In this document: positions 1 through 11,590 of the stretch, piece after piece | Position numbering within the stretch: position 1 is the stretch's first letter | Layout of the letters: each line of letters starts with the position of its first letter | Assembly: GCA_023627715.1 (NCBI GenBank) | Contig: JAMAHW010000031.1 | Location: forward strand, 310,001-374,000 | Direction of reading: 5' to 3' | DNA: 64,000 nt | Source of the DNA: Periconia sp. R9002 | Taxonomy: Eukaryota > Ascomycota > Dothideomycetes > Pleosporales > Periconiaceae | Notes under the pieces: generated by a model | The model's input: the letters and a program-made list of their open reading frames with translations, nothing else | Told to the model about the DNA's origin: nothing | Databases searched by the model: none | Translations under genes and position numbers: made by a program

Positions 1-3000
1 TGAGACTGTAGTCCATGACGTTGTTGTGGGAGAGGAAGAGCGTGTCGTTCCACACGCTGGCCTTGAGCAGTTTCTTGGTGTGTTCGCGGACGAAGATGGG
101 GGTTTCGCTGTAAATGATGTCGACGAGGTTCTCGTCGAGGAGCACTTCGTCGCGTTCGCCCGTGGATTCGATCTTGCGGTTGCGCATGCTGCCCTTGAGA
201 TCGTAGCGGCGGTTCGGCTCGCGGTCATAGAAAAGGTTCTCCATGACGAGCATGAACCAGTCGAAATCGCGTCCTGTGGGGGTCTTGATTTGGACTTGGA
301 AGAGGCCAAACATCTTGGCGATGACCGACGGGAGGCCCTTGAAGAGGTTCTGGTGGGTGAAGTCGAAGTAGTTGGGGCCAAAACGAAAGAAGGCCTGCGT
401 TTCGATGGGGGAGAGGCTCTTGAGGACGAAGCGGTCGTCGAGGGTTTTGAGGAAGATGGATTTGGATTTGCCGCCCTTGGAGTCCCATTTGGAGCAGCGC
501 GAGAGCGATTCCACGAAGCGGTCTGCGACGCCGCATTTCCGCCGGAGAGCGTCGAAGGATTGAGCGTAGAAGATCTTGCAGTGCGCCTTCACGCCACGGT
601 TGGTGAAGCTGTAGCGGATTTCCGAGTTCTTCGGACGCAGCAGGTTTCGCTGGATGGACTGATCCAAAGTCTCCATCCCATTAGCTGTTTCGACGGGCTC
701 GCGGAACGACTGCAGCCTCGCCAAATAATCGGGGTTTGACAGAGCGAGAGCAATTATAGAACTCGGTTCATCTTCACGCACAATAATGTCCGAATCCTCC
801 CATACGTGTTCGATCTGTGCAAAAGGATAGTCAAGCGGTACCCATCCGCTTGCAGACCGTTCAGACCAAAAGCTTGTCAACATCTTCATCAATGTATTCT
901 TTTCATGTTTTGGTAGCTCTAGTGAGCTCTCAAGCTGGGAATCAGTCAAAGACAATATGTCTGAGTTGGCGATACTGTCTGGTAGAGGCACCTCCTCCGG
1001 CGCTGTCTCCGCATCGCTAGCCTCGTTTTCAACGTCTGAGGCTTGCGAAGGCGTGTCTGCAGGGAGCCCAGTCTCGCTTGAACGGCGACCACCATCTTTT
1101 GGATGACGTTCCTCGACTGGAGAGCTTGACATAGTCGTGTTGCCGGTTGTTGAGGTGAATTGACTGTCGCCAAGCGTGCTGTTGTCGATACTAGCCCGCA
1201 CGGAAGAATCTACGTGAGCGTCTTCGTCGGAAGGATTCTCTTCATGAACTGCTTCGTGAACGTCTTTGTACACTTCTACAACGGGCTTCGACGATGCAAG
1301 CGGATAGGCACGCATCTGCCGGTTGCGCTCGTTGCGACGCTCGCGCATTCGCTCCTTTTGAAACTCTTTGGAAAGTTGTTCAAAATGTTCTGCAAGTTTG
1401 GAAACCTTGGAGTACTCTCTTTGGTTCCTCAAAGGTATGGAACGGGGTATCTTAGAGGTACCTTTCCCCGCTTTGAATGCACCGAGAACCAGTCTTTCCG
1501 AGATCCGTTCGATTACCTTCGAAGACTCTCCACCAAGCGACACTTTGGGCGATTCCGGTCCATTCGTAGGCGTGACCTTGGAAGGAGCACTGTTGTGCTT
1601 GATTGTGTTCCCAGGCTGTGACTGAGTTCTTGTCAACAAGGCCGGCCTTTTCGGTGTTGCGGCTTCGCGGCGGATCGTGTCAACCAGGCGTGGAATCTTG
1701 CTTTCCAAGGTACCAAATGCTGTCTGTTGCGGAGGGGGCGATGCTTGCGTGTTGCTAGCAGCTTCGCCGAGAACTTCATCGATGGGGTTTGTCTTCGGAA
1801 GAGCGATTGGTGTAGGTGATCCCGGCTCATCGAAGGTGCATTGTGCAGGTAGAGTCGGTGTCTTTACCAGTGATTCATCCTTCATTACAGGGCTGTCCGA
1901 GAATCCCGAAGCCACAGCCAGGTCAAGGTGCCGCACTTCATCTCTCTCAACAGCTTCCAGTGGTGTGGGTATTGGTAGGGTTTGGCTTGCTGGGGCCTCT
2001 GGGGAAACGGACTCTTGACCTTCTACATGTTTTTCAGAGGTATCTGCCGGCTTACTGGATCCACCTGATTGATCCTCTTCGACCACGGAAGTGAGCATGT
2101 CATGTGCACGTTCACGCGACATATTCGAAGGCACCGGTGTTAGAGCAAGCGGGCCATTTTTCTCATTCAAAGCAGGCTCTTCAGCGACTTCAGAGCCCTC
2201 TTCCACAGACGTCAATGAAGTGTTTGATTCATCGCGCTCCAGAAACAACTTCTTCAATTGAAGTGTGGCCAACCGCCTAATGTCTTTTTCCGACGGGAAG
2301 AATTGTTGTTCAAAGTCCATGAAAGTCTCATCCCAAGCTATGGCCTTCTCTTGAATCGCACGGATAGCGCGGTTGAGTGGTATGATCTCATAATATTTTG
2401 AGTTCATATATTTGTTCTGCAGTTTCCGTCTCAACCATTCGTGCTCGTCGTTGGCGCGCTTCATGAGCTTTTCTACTTCTGTTCTGCATGCCTCGACCTT
2501 TTCAGGGATGACACTTTCTACATGGATGCCGTTGATTCGGGCCCGAACAGAAGCCATGAACCGGTCAAGCCTCTCTTCTATCTTGAGGAATTGGTCGTTC
2601 TTAAGTCTCAGATCGCTGTCCACCTTCCAAGTCACGATAGGTCGCGGCACGATTACTTCATATAGCTGAATTGCATCGTACTGAATACGCAAGGCCATGT
2701 TGTTGAATCCGAAATATCTGACGTGGTTCTTATGAATGTCGTGCGGACAGATGCCGGCTCTGGGATGTAGCTCTGTGCTCCAAAATGTCAATTCGAGATA
2801 CTTCGCGAATGAGTATTTCCATGTACTGTCCGACATGGGTATAACCTGGGTTTCCTGACTGCACACTCTACAACAACTCCACATCAAGATGGTGTTTTGC
2901 AGACCTTTGATCCTTGATGGGCTGTTCTGTACTATCACACTCATCTGACCCTCGGCATGAACATACTGTCTAGAGTGGTCCAACATTCTCCGATTGCAAC

Positions 3001-6000
3001 CATCCACTTCGCAGAGCAAGTTTGCGGAATGGCAAAGGTCCTCCACGTACTGGCCTAGTGTGCAGTCAGGTGTGAAGCCGTCATCGTAATCATGCTCTTG
3101 GTAGAAGTTCAGCGCAATGATCTCCGGCCCAATACAAGGTGTGGAATTCGCGGTGTTGACGACACTGTAAAGTACTGCAATCCTCTGATGATTGAAGGGG
3201 TCATAGATATCCATATTGGTGGCCAGGTAAGCCTCCCATTGCCTTCTTTGCGTCATATAATTATGCAAGGCTTTGTCGTATTCGGACGCATGGACAGCGT
3301 GCAAGAATTCCCGAACCTGCCTAGATGCCTTCTCTACAACAACATGCACCATTTCTGGCTGGACGAGCTCAAACTTCTGCGGTTGTTCCTCCGTAGTTTC
3401 CTCATCCGTAGTGTACTGATCACGCAACTTCTTCAGATATTCGAGTTTCTTTTCATATTCTCGCGCTTTGTTGAGCAGGTAAGGCTGCATAAACTGCACA
3501 AAGGGAGAAGCAGAGAGAATTTTGGTGCGATGCTTTTCCACTACTTCGCTATAGTACGACGGCACCGGCAAGTCAGGTGTACCTTGATCATTTGTTGTGC
3601 TGACCTGATTCTTCTCTTCATCACTCGATGAATGGTCAGCCGTGCCCGGTTGCTCTTGTGTGACTGACTTTCCATCATCATTGCGAGGCACCTCTATCTC
3701 TTGATTGCCAGTTGCGAGCGTTCCAGCGTTAGATACAGCTGGTATCAAGACAAACTCATCGCGCATAAGACAAGTCTCAAGTTTGAGATTGAAAACGACA
3801 TAACACATGAATTCGGTGATGCGTTTCAATTTGGCGAGATTAGCTGATTCGTCGCCACGAAGGGCTATCGTGCATCCCAGGTCGGGTTGACAACCAGACA
3901 AGAAGATGTAGGTTCGCCTGATATTCCGATGCACATAAGTCTTGACATCGAAACTCCCACAGTGGCCGAGGCGCGATGTATCCGCAAGTTGGTCGACCGA
4001 GGAAACCGATTTGCACTGCGTGCATCTCGCGACGGCGTTGAGGACGGTTTCCTTGACATTGTAGGCGACGGCGATGCCGGCTTGCTCGAGAAATTCGAGG
4101 GCTAACCCGGATACGTTGCGTTGCACTAATACGACGTTGGGGTTGAGCGCAGCAATCCGTCCCACGAGATTGCGAAGATATTCCTTTTCCTGGGCAATCA
4201 CGGGTTCCAAGCTCATGAAGTGTGTTTGATGGCGAGCATATTCAACAGCGAAAGTGATGATGAGAATCCGCGGATGGCTGATGTTGCGTGGCATGCTCTT
4301 GAGCGCTATATTTTTGCGGAAAACAACACCGGAGACGTACGAGGTGTCGCGTGGTTTTCCCCCCACTATCTTCTTGAGTTTGATGTAGTTTCGGATATCT
4401 ATGTCGTCTCCTCTGTGGAGATCAGGGTTGACATCGTCAGTGCACTGGAGCAATATAGGCACCAGAGCCTTTTCCCAGCTGGACACGCGCGCAACTCCAG
4501 CATCTTGCAGCATCTGCTTCAAAAGTTTGCGTACATGCTGCAAGCTTGCTTGGTTCAGCTCTACCTGAGGTGCATTCCCGCCCTGCATGGACGCACTGCG
4601 GGTGATTTTTGAGCTAGAGGGAGGTGTTGGAGAGGTGTGAGATGGCTGGGGTGAGATGGAGGGTCCCAACAACGTATTTGGGTTGAATCCGGCACCAAAG
4701 GGTTTCAGCAAGCTGTTACTCTTGGAACGTCTTGGTGAAGGCCGATGTGTGATACTGCTCACGCTGAGGTTTCTTTTGCGCGGGTGGCGGTTGAAGTGCC
4801 GACTCGTAATGCTCATATTGTCAGTGTCACGAGCATGCGCCCCCACAACACTTCTATCGCCGCCCCTAGATTTGCCTCTTCTCATTGAAGCAAGAATCCC
4901 TCCCAGCCCACCTTTTTCTCCATCCAAAGCATTGTGAGATGGCATATCGCCACTCAGGGCGGCGAAAATGCTAAGTTGTTCGTCTTCGCTAGAGTCTTCA
5001 TCTGACATGAACGGTGCTAGATCCGGATCGATGATGTTGTCGTGGTGGAAAGCAGGAAGAGCAGATCGGCTTCGACCCTCGGTATCGAAGTGATGGAACG
5101 GGGCACGATCCTCATACTTTGGATTGCGCATGTGCTGGTGCTTGGAAGGGTGACGCTTGTGGCTCGATGACCGCGGTCGCCCGCCGAGGGAGCGCAAGGA
5201 TCGTGAGGAACTGGGCCTGGGTAAGGTGGGAGGAGCTACTTCAATGACAGCCGAACGGCGTTTTTTCTCGCTACCTGCTTTTCGCGACATTGGTATGCTA
5301 ATGGTAGGGGTTCCTATCTTTGTATGGTCGCTGTCTGATGGATTGAGGTAGCTAGGGTCGTACTCTCTTTCATCCCGTTCGTACAACGAGGTCTGATCGT
5401 CGTCTTCGGTATAGATGGAGGAATCGTCGTCATCACCGTAGATGATACCCTCGCAAGGTTTGCATACCCGGAGGTTGCCCGACTGACCAAAGAGCTTCCC
5501 ATCTACCAAGGAGGTGCACTTGGAATCGAATATTTGTCCGCAAGTCCGGCAGTGATGCTTGCGCCGAAAGGTGGAGAAGGCGTCTCCGCATTTGAAGCAT
5601 TCTTTGGCATTTTCATCCTTCATCCAAAAGTCTCGGTCAATGATCTTGTGCTGCATTCGGGACTGCGCATTCTTTGGCAAAGCGCGCAAAGGTGCCACCG
5701 TGTTGCGCTGTCGACCTTGCTCAATGGATGGCAGAGTTGGGGTCCGAACTGTAGTAGAAGTGATTATGGAGCTCAATCCATCCGAAGACGAGGCTCGCGA
5801 TGGGCGATAACCTGGCAAGTGAGAGGGACCGACCTGTACCAACGGAGGGCGCTGAGGTGCTGGGGCAAGCACAGGTGTTTGCGCGTTGGCGGTTACGGTA
5901 ACACGCGGTTTCTCTGTGGGTTCAGACGCAACGTCTGAAAGCTGCCGGAGATCCTGGGTAGACGAAATAGAGGACTTGTATTGATGATCTGGGCGAGATG

Positions 6001-6841
6001 TGACCTTGGTTAAGCCTTCAGTCGTGGTGTCTAGCGCATACGGGTGTTTGGAGCCTTCTACTGCAGCACCACCATCTACAAGAACCAAATCTTCCTCCGA
6101 ACTCTCACTTCCCTCCCCCCTCACTTGTATCTGATTTCTCTGGTGACGCAAACTATCTTCTCGCGAGGGCATGTAATTTGAGGGCTGGGCTCGCGACGCA
6201 GAGGCTAGACCGATGGATGAACCGGTTCTTGGGGGCGGTTCCAGCGGGGGAGCACTATGAGGTTTGGAAGTGGAAGTGGTGCTGACAGGGCTATGGGTGA
6301 AAGATTCCTCCTCATTGACAGTCCTCGTCGACTCGACGCTTGGAGCAATGGAGGGCCTCGAACGGACAGTAGCCAGAGAAGACTTGGAACCATTGAGCGA
6401 GGCTTTGGAGACGGCGGAGCTGGAAGCGTTGGAGTCTCGGGAGGGTGGAGGAGGGTGGTCGGGAAAGCTGGGAGCAAGGGGGGACTGTAGACGCGAGGAA
6501 GGGAAGGAGACGACGACGGGGGAGGTTGCAGCGACAACGGAAGGGCTCTTGACTAGCTTGGAGGAGGCTCTGGCGGGCAGTTTCTGCCTATCTACGGGCT
6601 CAGCGGACGTATCTCTATGATGGCTGCCGCTGGCCTGGACGGCGCTGGCACCGACCGAGGCCTTCAAACGGCTGTAGAGGCTGCTCAAACCGCCGTGGAC
6701 CAGTTCGATGGTCTTTGTCTCGTTGGAGGAGGCAGGCAAGGGCGGAGCGGTGAGGTCGTCGAAGGTGGTCAGGGCGCTGGAGCGCGATGCCGTGGCATGC
6801 ATCTGGTGGAGGGCATCTTGGGGAGGCGGCTCTGAGGTCAT
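1..6841 (-). CDS. FAB1: 1-phosphatidylinositol-3-phosphate 5-kinase Fab1/PIKfyve, C-terminus cut by window edge
   Basis: This kinase makes PtdIns(3,5)P2 from PtdIns3P on vacuole and endosome membranes, controlling vacuole size and traffic. Reading down from ATG at 6841 there is one open frame of about 2280 codons to base 1. I checked the frame at the FYVE finger, the chaperonin-like domain and the kinase domain, and all three agree. Order of parts: Ser/Pro-rich N-terminus; FYVE zinc finger near residues 410-470 with the RKHHCR core that binds PtdIns3P; TCP-1/Cpn60-like domain about 750-1050; a Cys-rich conserved region about 1250-1400; a long linker; and the PIP kinase domain from about 2070, with the IFLKT strand, YDLKGS and, at the very edge, NVMDYSL. 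The kinase end, including the activation loop, lies outside the window. A second in-frame ATG lies 39 nt downstream. No intron is needed, though a stop-free one cannot be excluded. Identity is firm. Confidence 0.95.
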   Translation of the reverse strand, partial: MTSEPPPQDALHQMHATASRSSALTTFDDLTAPPLPASSNETKTIELVHGGLSSLYSRLKASVGASAVQASGSHHRDTSAEPVDRQKLPARASSKLVKSPSVVAATSPVVVSFPSSRLQSPLAPSFPDHPPPPSRDSNASSSAVSKASLNGSKSSLATVRSRPSIAPSVESTRTVNEEESFTHSPVSTTSTSKPHSAPPLEPPPRTGSSIGLASASRAQPSNYMPSREDSLRHQRNQIQVRGEGSESSEEDLVLVDGGAAVEGSKHPYALDTTTEGLTKVTSRPDHQYKSSISSTQDLRQLSDVASEPTEKPRVTVTANAQTPVLAPAPQRPPLVQVGPSHLPGYRPSRASSSDGLSSIITSTTVRTPTLPSIEQGRQRNTVAPLRALPKNAQSRMQHKIIDRDFWMKDENAKECFKCGDAFSTFRRKHHCRTCGQIFDSKCTSLVDGKLFGQSGNLRVCKPCEGIIYGDDDDSSIYTEDDDQTSLYERDEREYDPSYLNPSDSDHTKIGTPTISIPMSRKAGSEKKRRSAVIEVAPPTLPRPSSSRSLRSLGGRPRSSSHKRHPSKHQHMRNPKYEDRAPFHHFDTEGRSRSALPAFHHDNIIDPDLAPFMSDEDSSEDEQLSIFAALSGDMPSHNALDGEKGGLGGILASMRRGKSRGGDRSVVGAHARDTDNMSITSRHFNRHPRKRNLSVSSITHRPSPRRSKSNSLLKPFGAGFNPNTLLGPSISPQPSHTSPTPPSSSKITRSASMQGGNAPQVELNQASLQHVRKLLKQMLQDAGVARVSSWEKALVPILLQCTDDVNPDLHRGDDIDIRNYIKLKKIVGGKPRDTSYVSGVVFRKNIALKSMPRNISHPRILIITFAVEYARHQTHFMSLEPVIAQEKEYLRNLVGRIAALNPNVVLVQRNVSGLALEFLEQAGIAVAYNVKETVLNAVARCTQCKSVSSVDQLADTSRLGHCGSFDVKTYVHRNIRRTYIFLSGCQPDLGCTIALRGDESANLAKLKRITEFMCYVVFNLKLETCLMRDEFVLIPAVSNAGTLATGNQEIEVPRNDDGKSVTQEQPGTADHSSSDEEKNQVSTTNDQGTPDLPVPSYYSEVVEKHRTKILSASPFVQFMQPYLLNKAREYEKKLEYLKKLRDQYTTDEETTEEQPQKFELVQPEMVHVVVEKASRQVREFLHAVHASEYDKALHNYMTQRRQWEAYLATNMDIYDPFNHQRIAVLYSVVNTANSTPCIGPEIIALNFYQEHDYDDGFTPDCTLGQYVEDLCHSANLLCEVDGCNRRMLDHSRQYVHAEGQMSVIVQNSPSRIKGLQNTILMWSCCRVCSQETQVIPMSDSTWKYSFAKYLELTFWSTELHPRAGICPHDIHKNHVRYFGFNNMALRIQYDAIQLYEVIVPRPIVTWKVDSDLRLKNDQFLKIEERLDRFMASVRARINGIHVESVIPEKVEACRTEVEKLMKRANDEHEWLRRKLQNKYMNSKYYEIIPLNRAIRAIQEKAIAWDETFMDFEQQFFPSEKDIRRLATLQLKKLFLERDESNTSLTSVEEGSEVAEEPALNEKNGPLALTPVPSNMSRERAHDMLTSVVEEDQSGGSSKPADTSEKHVEGQESVSPEAPASQTLPIPTPLEAVERDEVRHLDLAVASGFSDSPVMKDESLVKTPTLPAQCTFDEPGSPTPIALPKTNPIDEVLGEAASNTQASPPPQQTAFGTLESKIPRLVDTIRREAATPKRPALLTRTQSQPGNTIKHNSAPSKVTPTNGPESPKVSLGGESSKVIERISERLVLGAFKAGKGTSKIPRSIPLRNQREYSKVSKLAEHFEQLSKEFQKERMRERRNERNRQMRAYPLASSKPVVEVYKDVHEAVHEENPSDEDAHVDSSVRASIDNSTLGDSQFTSTTGNTTMSSSPVEERHPKDGGRRSSETGLPADTPSQASDVENEASDAETAPEEVPLPDSIANSDILSLTDSQLESSLELPKHEKNTLMKMLTSFWSERSASGWVPLDYPFAQIEHVWEDSDIIVREDEPSSIIALALSNPDYLARLQSFREPVETANGMETLDQSIQRNLLRPKNSEIRYSFTNRGVKAHCKIFYAQSFDALRRKCGVADRFVESLSRCSKWDSKGGKSKSIFLKTLDDRFVLKSLSPIETQAFFRFGPNYFDFTHQNLFKGLPSVIAKMFGLFQVQIKTPTGRDFDWFMLVMENLFYDREPNRRYDLKGSMRNRKIESTGERDEVLLDENLVDIIYSETPIFVREHTKKLLKASVWNDTLFLSHNNVMDYSL

Positions 6842-7798
6842 GTCTTTGACGCTGATGACTTGAGCTGTATGGCTATGGGTGGTGGCGGTGGATCCCTAGG
6901 CGGGAATGGCAGGACGTAGGACAACGGATGCAAGGCCGACGTGTCCCGCAGCTCATTGTCGGGGGGCTTCCTTTTCTCGCTTCTCTTATCTACGTGGTCA
7001 TGATGTAAATGGTGGGATGTTTGTTGGCGCGGGCAAGACAGGAGGAACGGAGCGACACAACGAGTGGAGGTGTGGATGGAGGTTGGGAGGTTGGGATGAA
7101 GGGTGTTTTGCGAAGCTACGTCAATGTAAATATCTACGTAAGCGCGTGATGAGGAGTCGCCACAAGATACTAGGTATAGCTGAGAGGCTGAGTCAATATG
7201 CTGTGGTGTAGTAACTTGTTAAACATGTCCAGTAGGCATGGATGAGTATGTAAGCTATCAAGTACTTAAAGAATAGGCTGCGAGATGATGGCATCCGAGG
7301 TCAGGTGGGTGACTTACATACATGGCCGTACCTAATTCCCAGACCGCCCCCACTCTCTTTCTCCGCCCCTCCTCGCTACTTCAACTGTTACCTACTTATC
7401 TACGTACCCGCTTCTTGGGAAAAGTCTTGCGACAAAGACCTTCCCAACTCTCTAGCCATTCGATCCCCTTTCTTTTGGAGTCCATCTTTGCTTTCTGCCT
7501 GCTTAAGCGCCATTATGCATGCTGGGACATCGCAGCCTGTGTGAACAGTCGTGCTGGCACACCCATTCTTCGAAATATATTCCCCACGTACGCGCACAAC
7601 CATACATGTATCCATGAACTGCACTTCATGTGTATCAGTCATACATATCCATTTCTATAGGCGTATATATTACTATCCGTAAATAATCATTCATAGGTGC
7701 GCTTGTGACCTCAGGAACACGCTACCCAATTTTTTTTTTTTTTGGTAGCGATCCTGTCCCGTCGCGTCGCGTCGTCGCGGGGCATAACTAATAGGTAC
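6842..7798. other. Divergent intergenic region between FAB1 and the TPP1-like gene
   Basis: This is the shared upstream region of two divergently read genes. It holds a run of 14 T at about 7730-7743 close to the right-hand start codon. Open frames here are short and have no recognisable product. I see no tRNA or repeat. Confidence 0.6.
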
Positions 7799-10700
7799 AT
7801 GGACGTCAACGACACCTCTATTACCTCTCCTTCGACGACAACGACAACCACCACCCCCATCTGCCACCGCCCCTGGCTGGATGACACCATTGCAATCCAT
7901 CTGCACCTAGCTAGAACCTGGTTGCAGCAAAAAGCCATCAAGAAGGAAGCCGATCCCAAGTCCAACCCAGACAGAGAGTGGGCCGGCCTGTACTTCGACA
8001 ACGGCAGCTGCTTGGAGATTCAAGGCCTCGATACTCCTGGCACATTGCAGGTAATTGAGACGAATCCGCTGACGTTGACCGACGGCGAGGCAACCGTTCG
8101 AGTCTTGCTTGCCCACAACACCCACCTTGCTTTCTCGCTTGCCTTGGGCCATTTTATAACTCTTCACAAGTACACCGTCCAACACACCGCCTACGGTCCT
8201 TCGCGCGACAGCGTCACCATTCTACCCGAGTCCATAAGCCGTCCGACCTTCGCACAGATTGGTGCGCACGCTGCACTAAAGCCCATCAACGAGTGCGAAA
8301 GCGTCGCCTCTGCTCTCCGAGACCTGCAGGACGCGCGAATCTGTCTCGATCGCCGATGCTTCCTCCCCTCCGTTGACCCAGCCGACGAGACCATGGCTGC
8401 CCAGCGCCGCCACGAGACTCATGGCAGTCAAAGTTCCCTAAACACCCAAATGCCATTTGGAACGCAAATGCCGCCCCCATCTCGGTCTCGACGCGACAAC
8501 CACGAGGAATTGATCCATGTAGGCTCAAGGAGCAAGGAGCCTGTATTGGCGGGTAATACGAAGAGGGAGGAACTGCACGAAAGAATCGTAGATTCGGAAC
8601 ATGCGACGAGACACCAACTACTCAACCTACTACCCAAAGCGGCGAGGGGTCATAGGACTCAGGTGGCATCTCCTGCTCCCAGGAGAGCAAGTGCGCAATC
8701 AGCTGAAGGGGCGCTGCGGCGATCCAAGGATAAGCCCATAGAGTCAACAGCAAGAAAAAGCACTTCAGGCAATCTCGGTAATCCCGCCTCCAGCGGAAAC
8801 GAACAATTAGAGGAATCGTATGTTGCTCAGATTCCAGATGGACCAAGTTCGACTTCTTCCAACGAGGACAGGCTAGATGATACCGAGCCGAGTTGGTTGC
8901 AACTTCCTCCCGTGGCTAGTTCTGCAAAGGTCCACTACAGACAGCGAAATATACTTCAACGCGAGGAGAGTTGGCATAAGCCTCGCGTTGGCTTGAGATT
9001 TCCGAATGCAAATATTCCCGTCGAGATACTCGAGGCTTTGAAATTAAAACTTAGGTCTAGCGGGGAGCATACTACATCGTCCGTGGATCCAACTCCGGCC
9101 ACAATCCACGAAGAGCAAACCGAAACTGGCCTTGAGGAAACAGACGGTGATATTGCAACAACCCAAGATTCAGATGCAGTCTCTTGGCCTAAATCTTCTC
9201 CCATCCCGAAGCCACCACAGAGCACAGCCAGAAATAATGCAGGTCTGCCGCCAGATTCAAGCTTCGAAGCTAGCAACAACAACATCAACAACCCGACGAA
9301 TGAACAAAACAAAGATATTCCACCATCATCGCCCCCTAATTTTCCCGCTATTCAAGAATCTGACGACGAAATGGAGCTCGATGTACCGCGTGGGCTAGAT
9401 GACAAGTCCTCTGTGGCTGGTACTCAACCCACTCGGCCTGTCGAGACGGTGCAAGTGAAGGAAACACCTTATATAAAGGATAAGAAAGCGCCCTCTCCCC
9501 ATAACCTGTCAGAGCATATTGGCGACGACCCACATAAGGGTGCATCGTCAAACTCTGTTGTATATGGCACTTACAACGACGTACAGTCCTCTGCTGACCC
9601 CTTTACTGAACACAACGATGGAGACAATAACGATGCCGCCCTGGTGAAAACAGCAGCCGGTGATGTGACTGAACAACAAATAAAAATCGAACCTCGGAAC
9701 GAACATATTTCAACACATTCACAAAGTAACTTTGACATTGGAGGATTTCTGATCGACGATGAGTCCAATCATCCTGTTCAAATGCAGGATGCCGAGGATA
9801 ATATGTCCACAACGATCTCTCAGGCAAAGCGAAAACTTACCCACTCACCATCTAAGAAGAGCACTCGTGAGGTGAAGAGGCGCGGGATTGAATTCTCAAG
9901 TCTCGGCCCTGCGTCTCCTCCCAGGGATATCGAAGCCAAATTACGTGAAGAGAAAAAGAAGTCGCTTCGGAATTTTAGAGAACAGAGAAATTTTGAAACT
10001 GCCGCTGCACAGCTCCCACAGAGCACAAGGATGGACACTTCTGTTAATACTGAAACGGATGCTAGCTCACAGAAACCGTTTGTAGCTGTAGTGAAGCAGG
10101 AAAGGTCGCCATCTCCCTACGATCCAGGATCAACCGCACGGAATTCTGCGCAGCATAACCACAACACCAGAACGCCCAATACCTCGTTTCAAACTATGCA
10201 GGACAGATTTGAAGACAACATGGATCTATACGAGCATCCAAAATCTGACAGAAAGCGCAGGAACGATAGGTCTCGCCGCTCCTCACCAATGGATGTTGAT
10301 GACTCGGATGGCCAGGGGCCAGGACGTGTTCAGAATTCCCATTCATTCCCTGAGCATGGCCCCAGTCCTGCCACTATCTTCCAACAATTTAAGGACGTAT
10401 ATCCTCAATATACCGGGGACCTCAAGCACTTCTCCAACCTGTGCAAGCAGATGATCTCGCTCGACATGGAGGACAAAATGGTTCCGAAGTGGCAATGGGA
10501 CGATTATATTATCCGCAACAAAAGTGATTATTCAGTGTATGCTCTAGAATGTGTCGAGGAAGGAGCGGAGCCTGAGCCGTACCATCGCTTCTACAAAGAC
10601 AATATTCGCGATACTTTGCACACAAAAAACGTGATCACGAACAGACAGGCGCTTGTCATGGCACTCGAAGAAATAACGTCCCTGCCCAATCCCTCACATA

Positions 10701-11590
10701 GTTCCTTTTCCTCCCTCAACGGAGTCTCAAATCCGTCAAGCTCCAAAGAAACGCTCCCGAAGGAATCATCCCTGAACCCAAAGCGACACTCACTTCCCAC
10801 CCAAAGCCGCGTAAGCAGTACGGCGATACCGACGACTTGGACCTCTCCAACCTCAAATGAACCCACGCCAAGGGAGCCACGCGCAATCTCAAAACAGGAG
10901 TACATGCTTTCTGAGAACCGCTCCACCAGCAGCTCTTCCGCGCGCAAGAACAGGAGCAAGAACAAGAGACGCACTCTACCCCCGACATTCACCCCACACA
11001 TGTCCTCAACCATGCCGAACCCTTCCGCCTCCTCGCCCCTCCCCTACCGCGACTCCAATCCCAAACGCGAAGAACCCGTCCGCGCCCCATCATCCATCCC
11101 CCCCAACCCCAACAATAACAGCCCCACAACAACATCCTCCACCGCCCACCCTCGATCCCGCCACTCCCGCTACTCGCACACCGGATCCGCCTTCGCCCGC
11201 CCACCGTCGTCCTCTACGCGCAACGCCTTCGCCCCTCCCCCTCCCCCGCAGGAACCCGCCGGAACGTCAACAACAGGCGACATCTTCCGCGACTTTGCCC
11301 GCGCCCATTCCAGAGTCACGTCGTGGACGGGGAGCGCAGAGGTGCGTCGTCGTCCTCATCCATCTCCTCCTCCTGCTGCTGGCCGCTCATCTCGGCATGA
11401 CTGATGCGCAGTTTTGAAAGTCTGTTGAATTCATGAACTGACTGAATTGGGAGCTGTGTAGATCGATCCTCGGTTGGACTGGCCGGACAATCTGCATGTC
11501 AGGCCGTCGGTGGGGGATATGTTGATGCAGGCGCAGGCCCAAGGGAGGAGGAGGAAGTATGATGTTTTGGAGTGGGGGGATGTGCTGTGA
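7799..11590 (+). CDS. TPP1/Est3 (Tpz1)-like telomere shelterin subunit candidate, two exons
   Basis: The predicted 1223-residue protein is probably a telomere-capping component. ATG 7799 is the first ATG of the frame; the frame opens further upstream only through non-ATG codons. Exon 1 is 7799-11341. A donor GTGCGT, a branch-like CTGAC and acceptor TAG at 11460-11461 give exon 2, 11462-11590, which adds 42 residues ending WGDVL. The first 160 residues resemble the TPP1/Est3 OB-fold: a PWL start, an ETNPLTL strand, then GHFITLHKYTV followed by TAYGPSRDSVTI. The middle 700 residues are low-complexity, acidic and Ser/Pro-rich. A second compact block at about 865-965 (IFQQFKDVYPQYTGDLKHF, then WQWDDYII) looks conserved but I cannot name it; a partner-binding domain is possible. 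The tail is Pro/Ser/Arg-rich. The family call rests on recalled pattern resemblance, so it is moderate. Confidence 0.6.

Noticed and set aside
26..739. 237-codon open frame on the + strand
   Set aside because: It is the antisense shadow of the FAB1 kinase domain, whose - strand frame has clear family motifs.
7742..7798. Upstream extension of the TPP1-like frame
   Set aside because: It opens only with TTG after a T-run; the first ATG is 7799.
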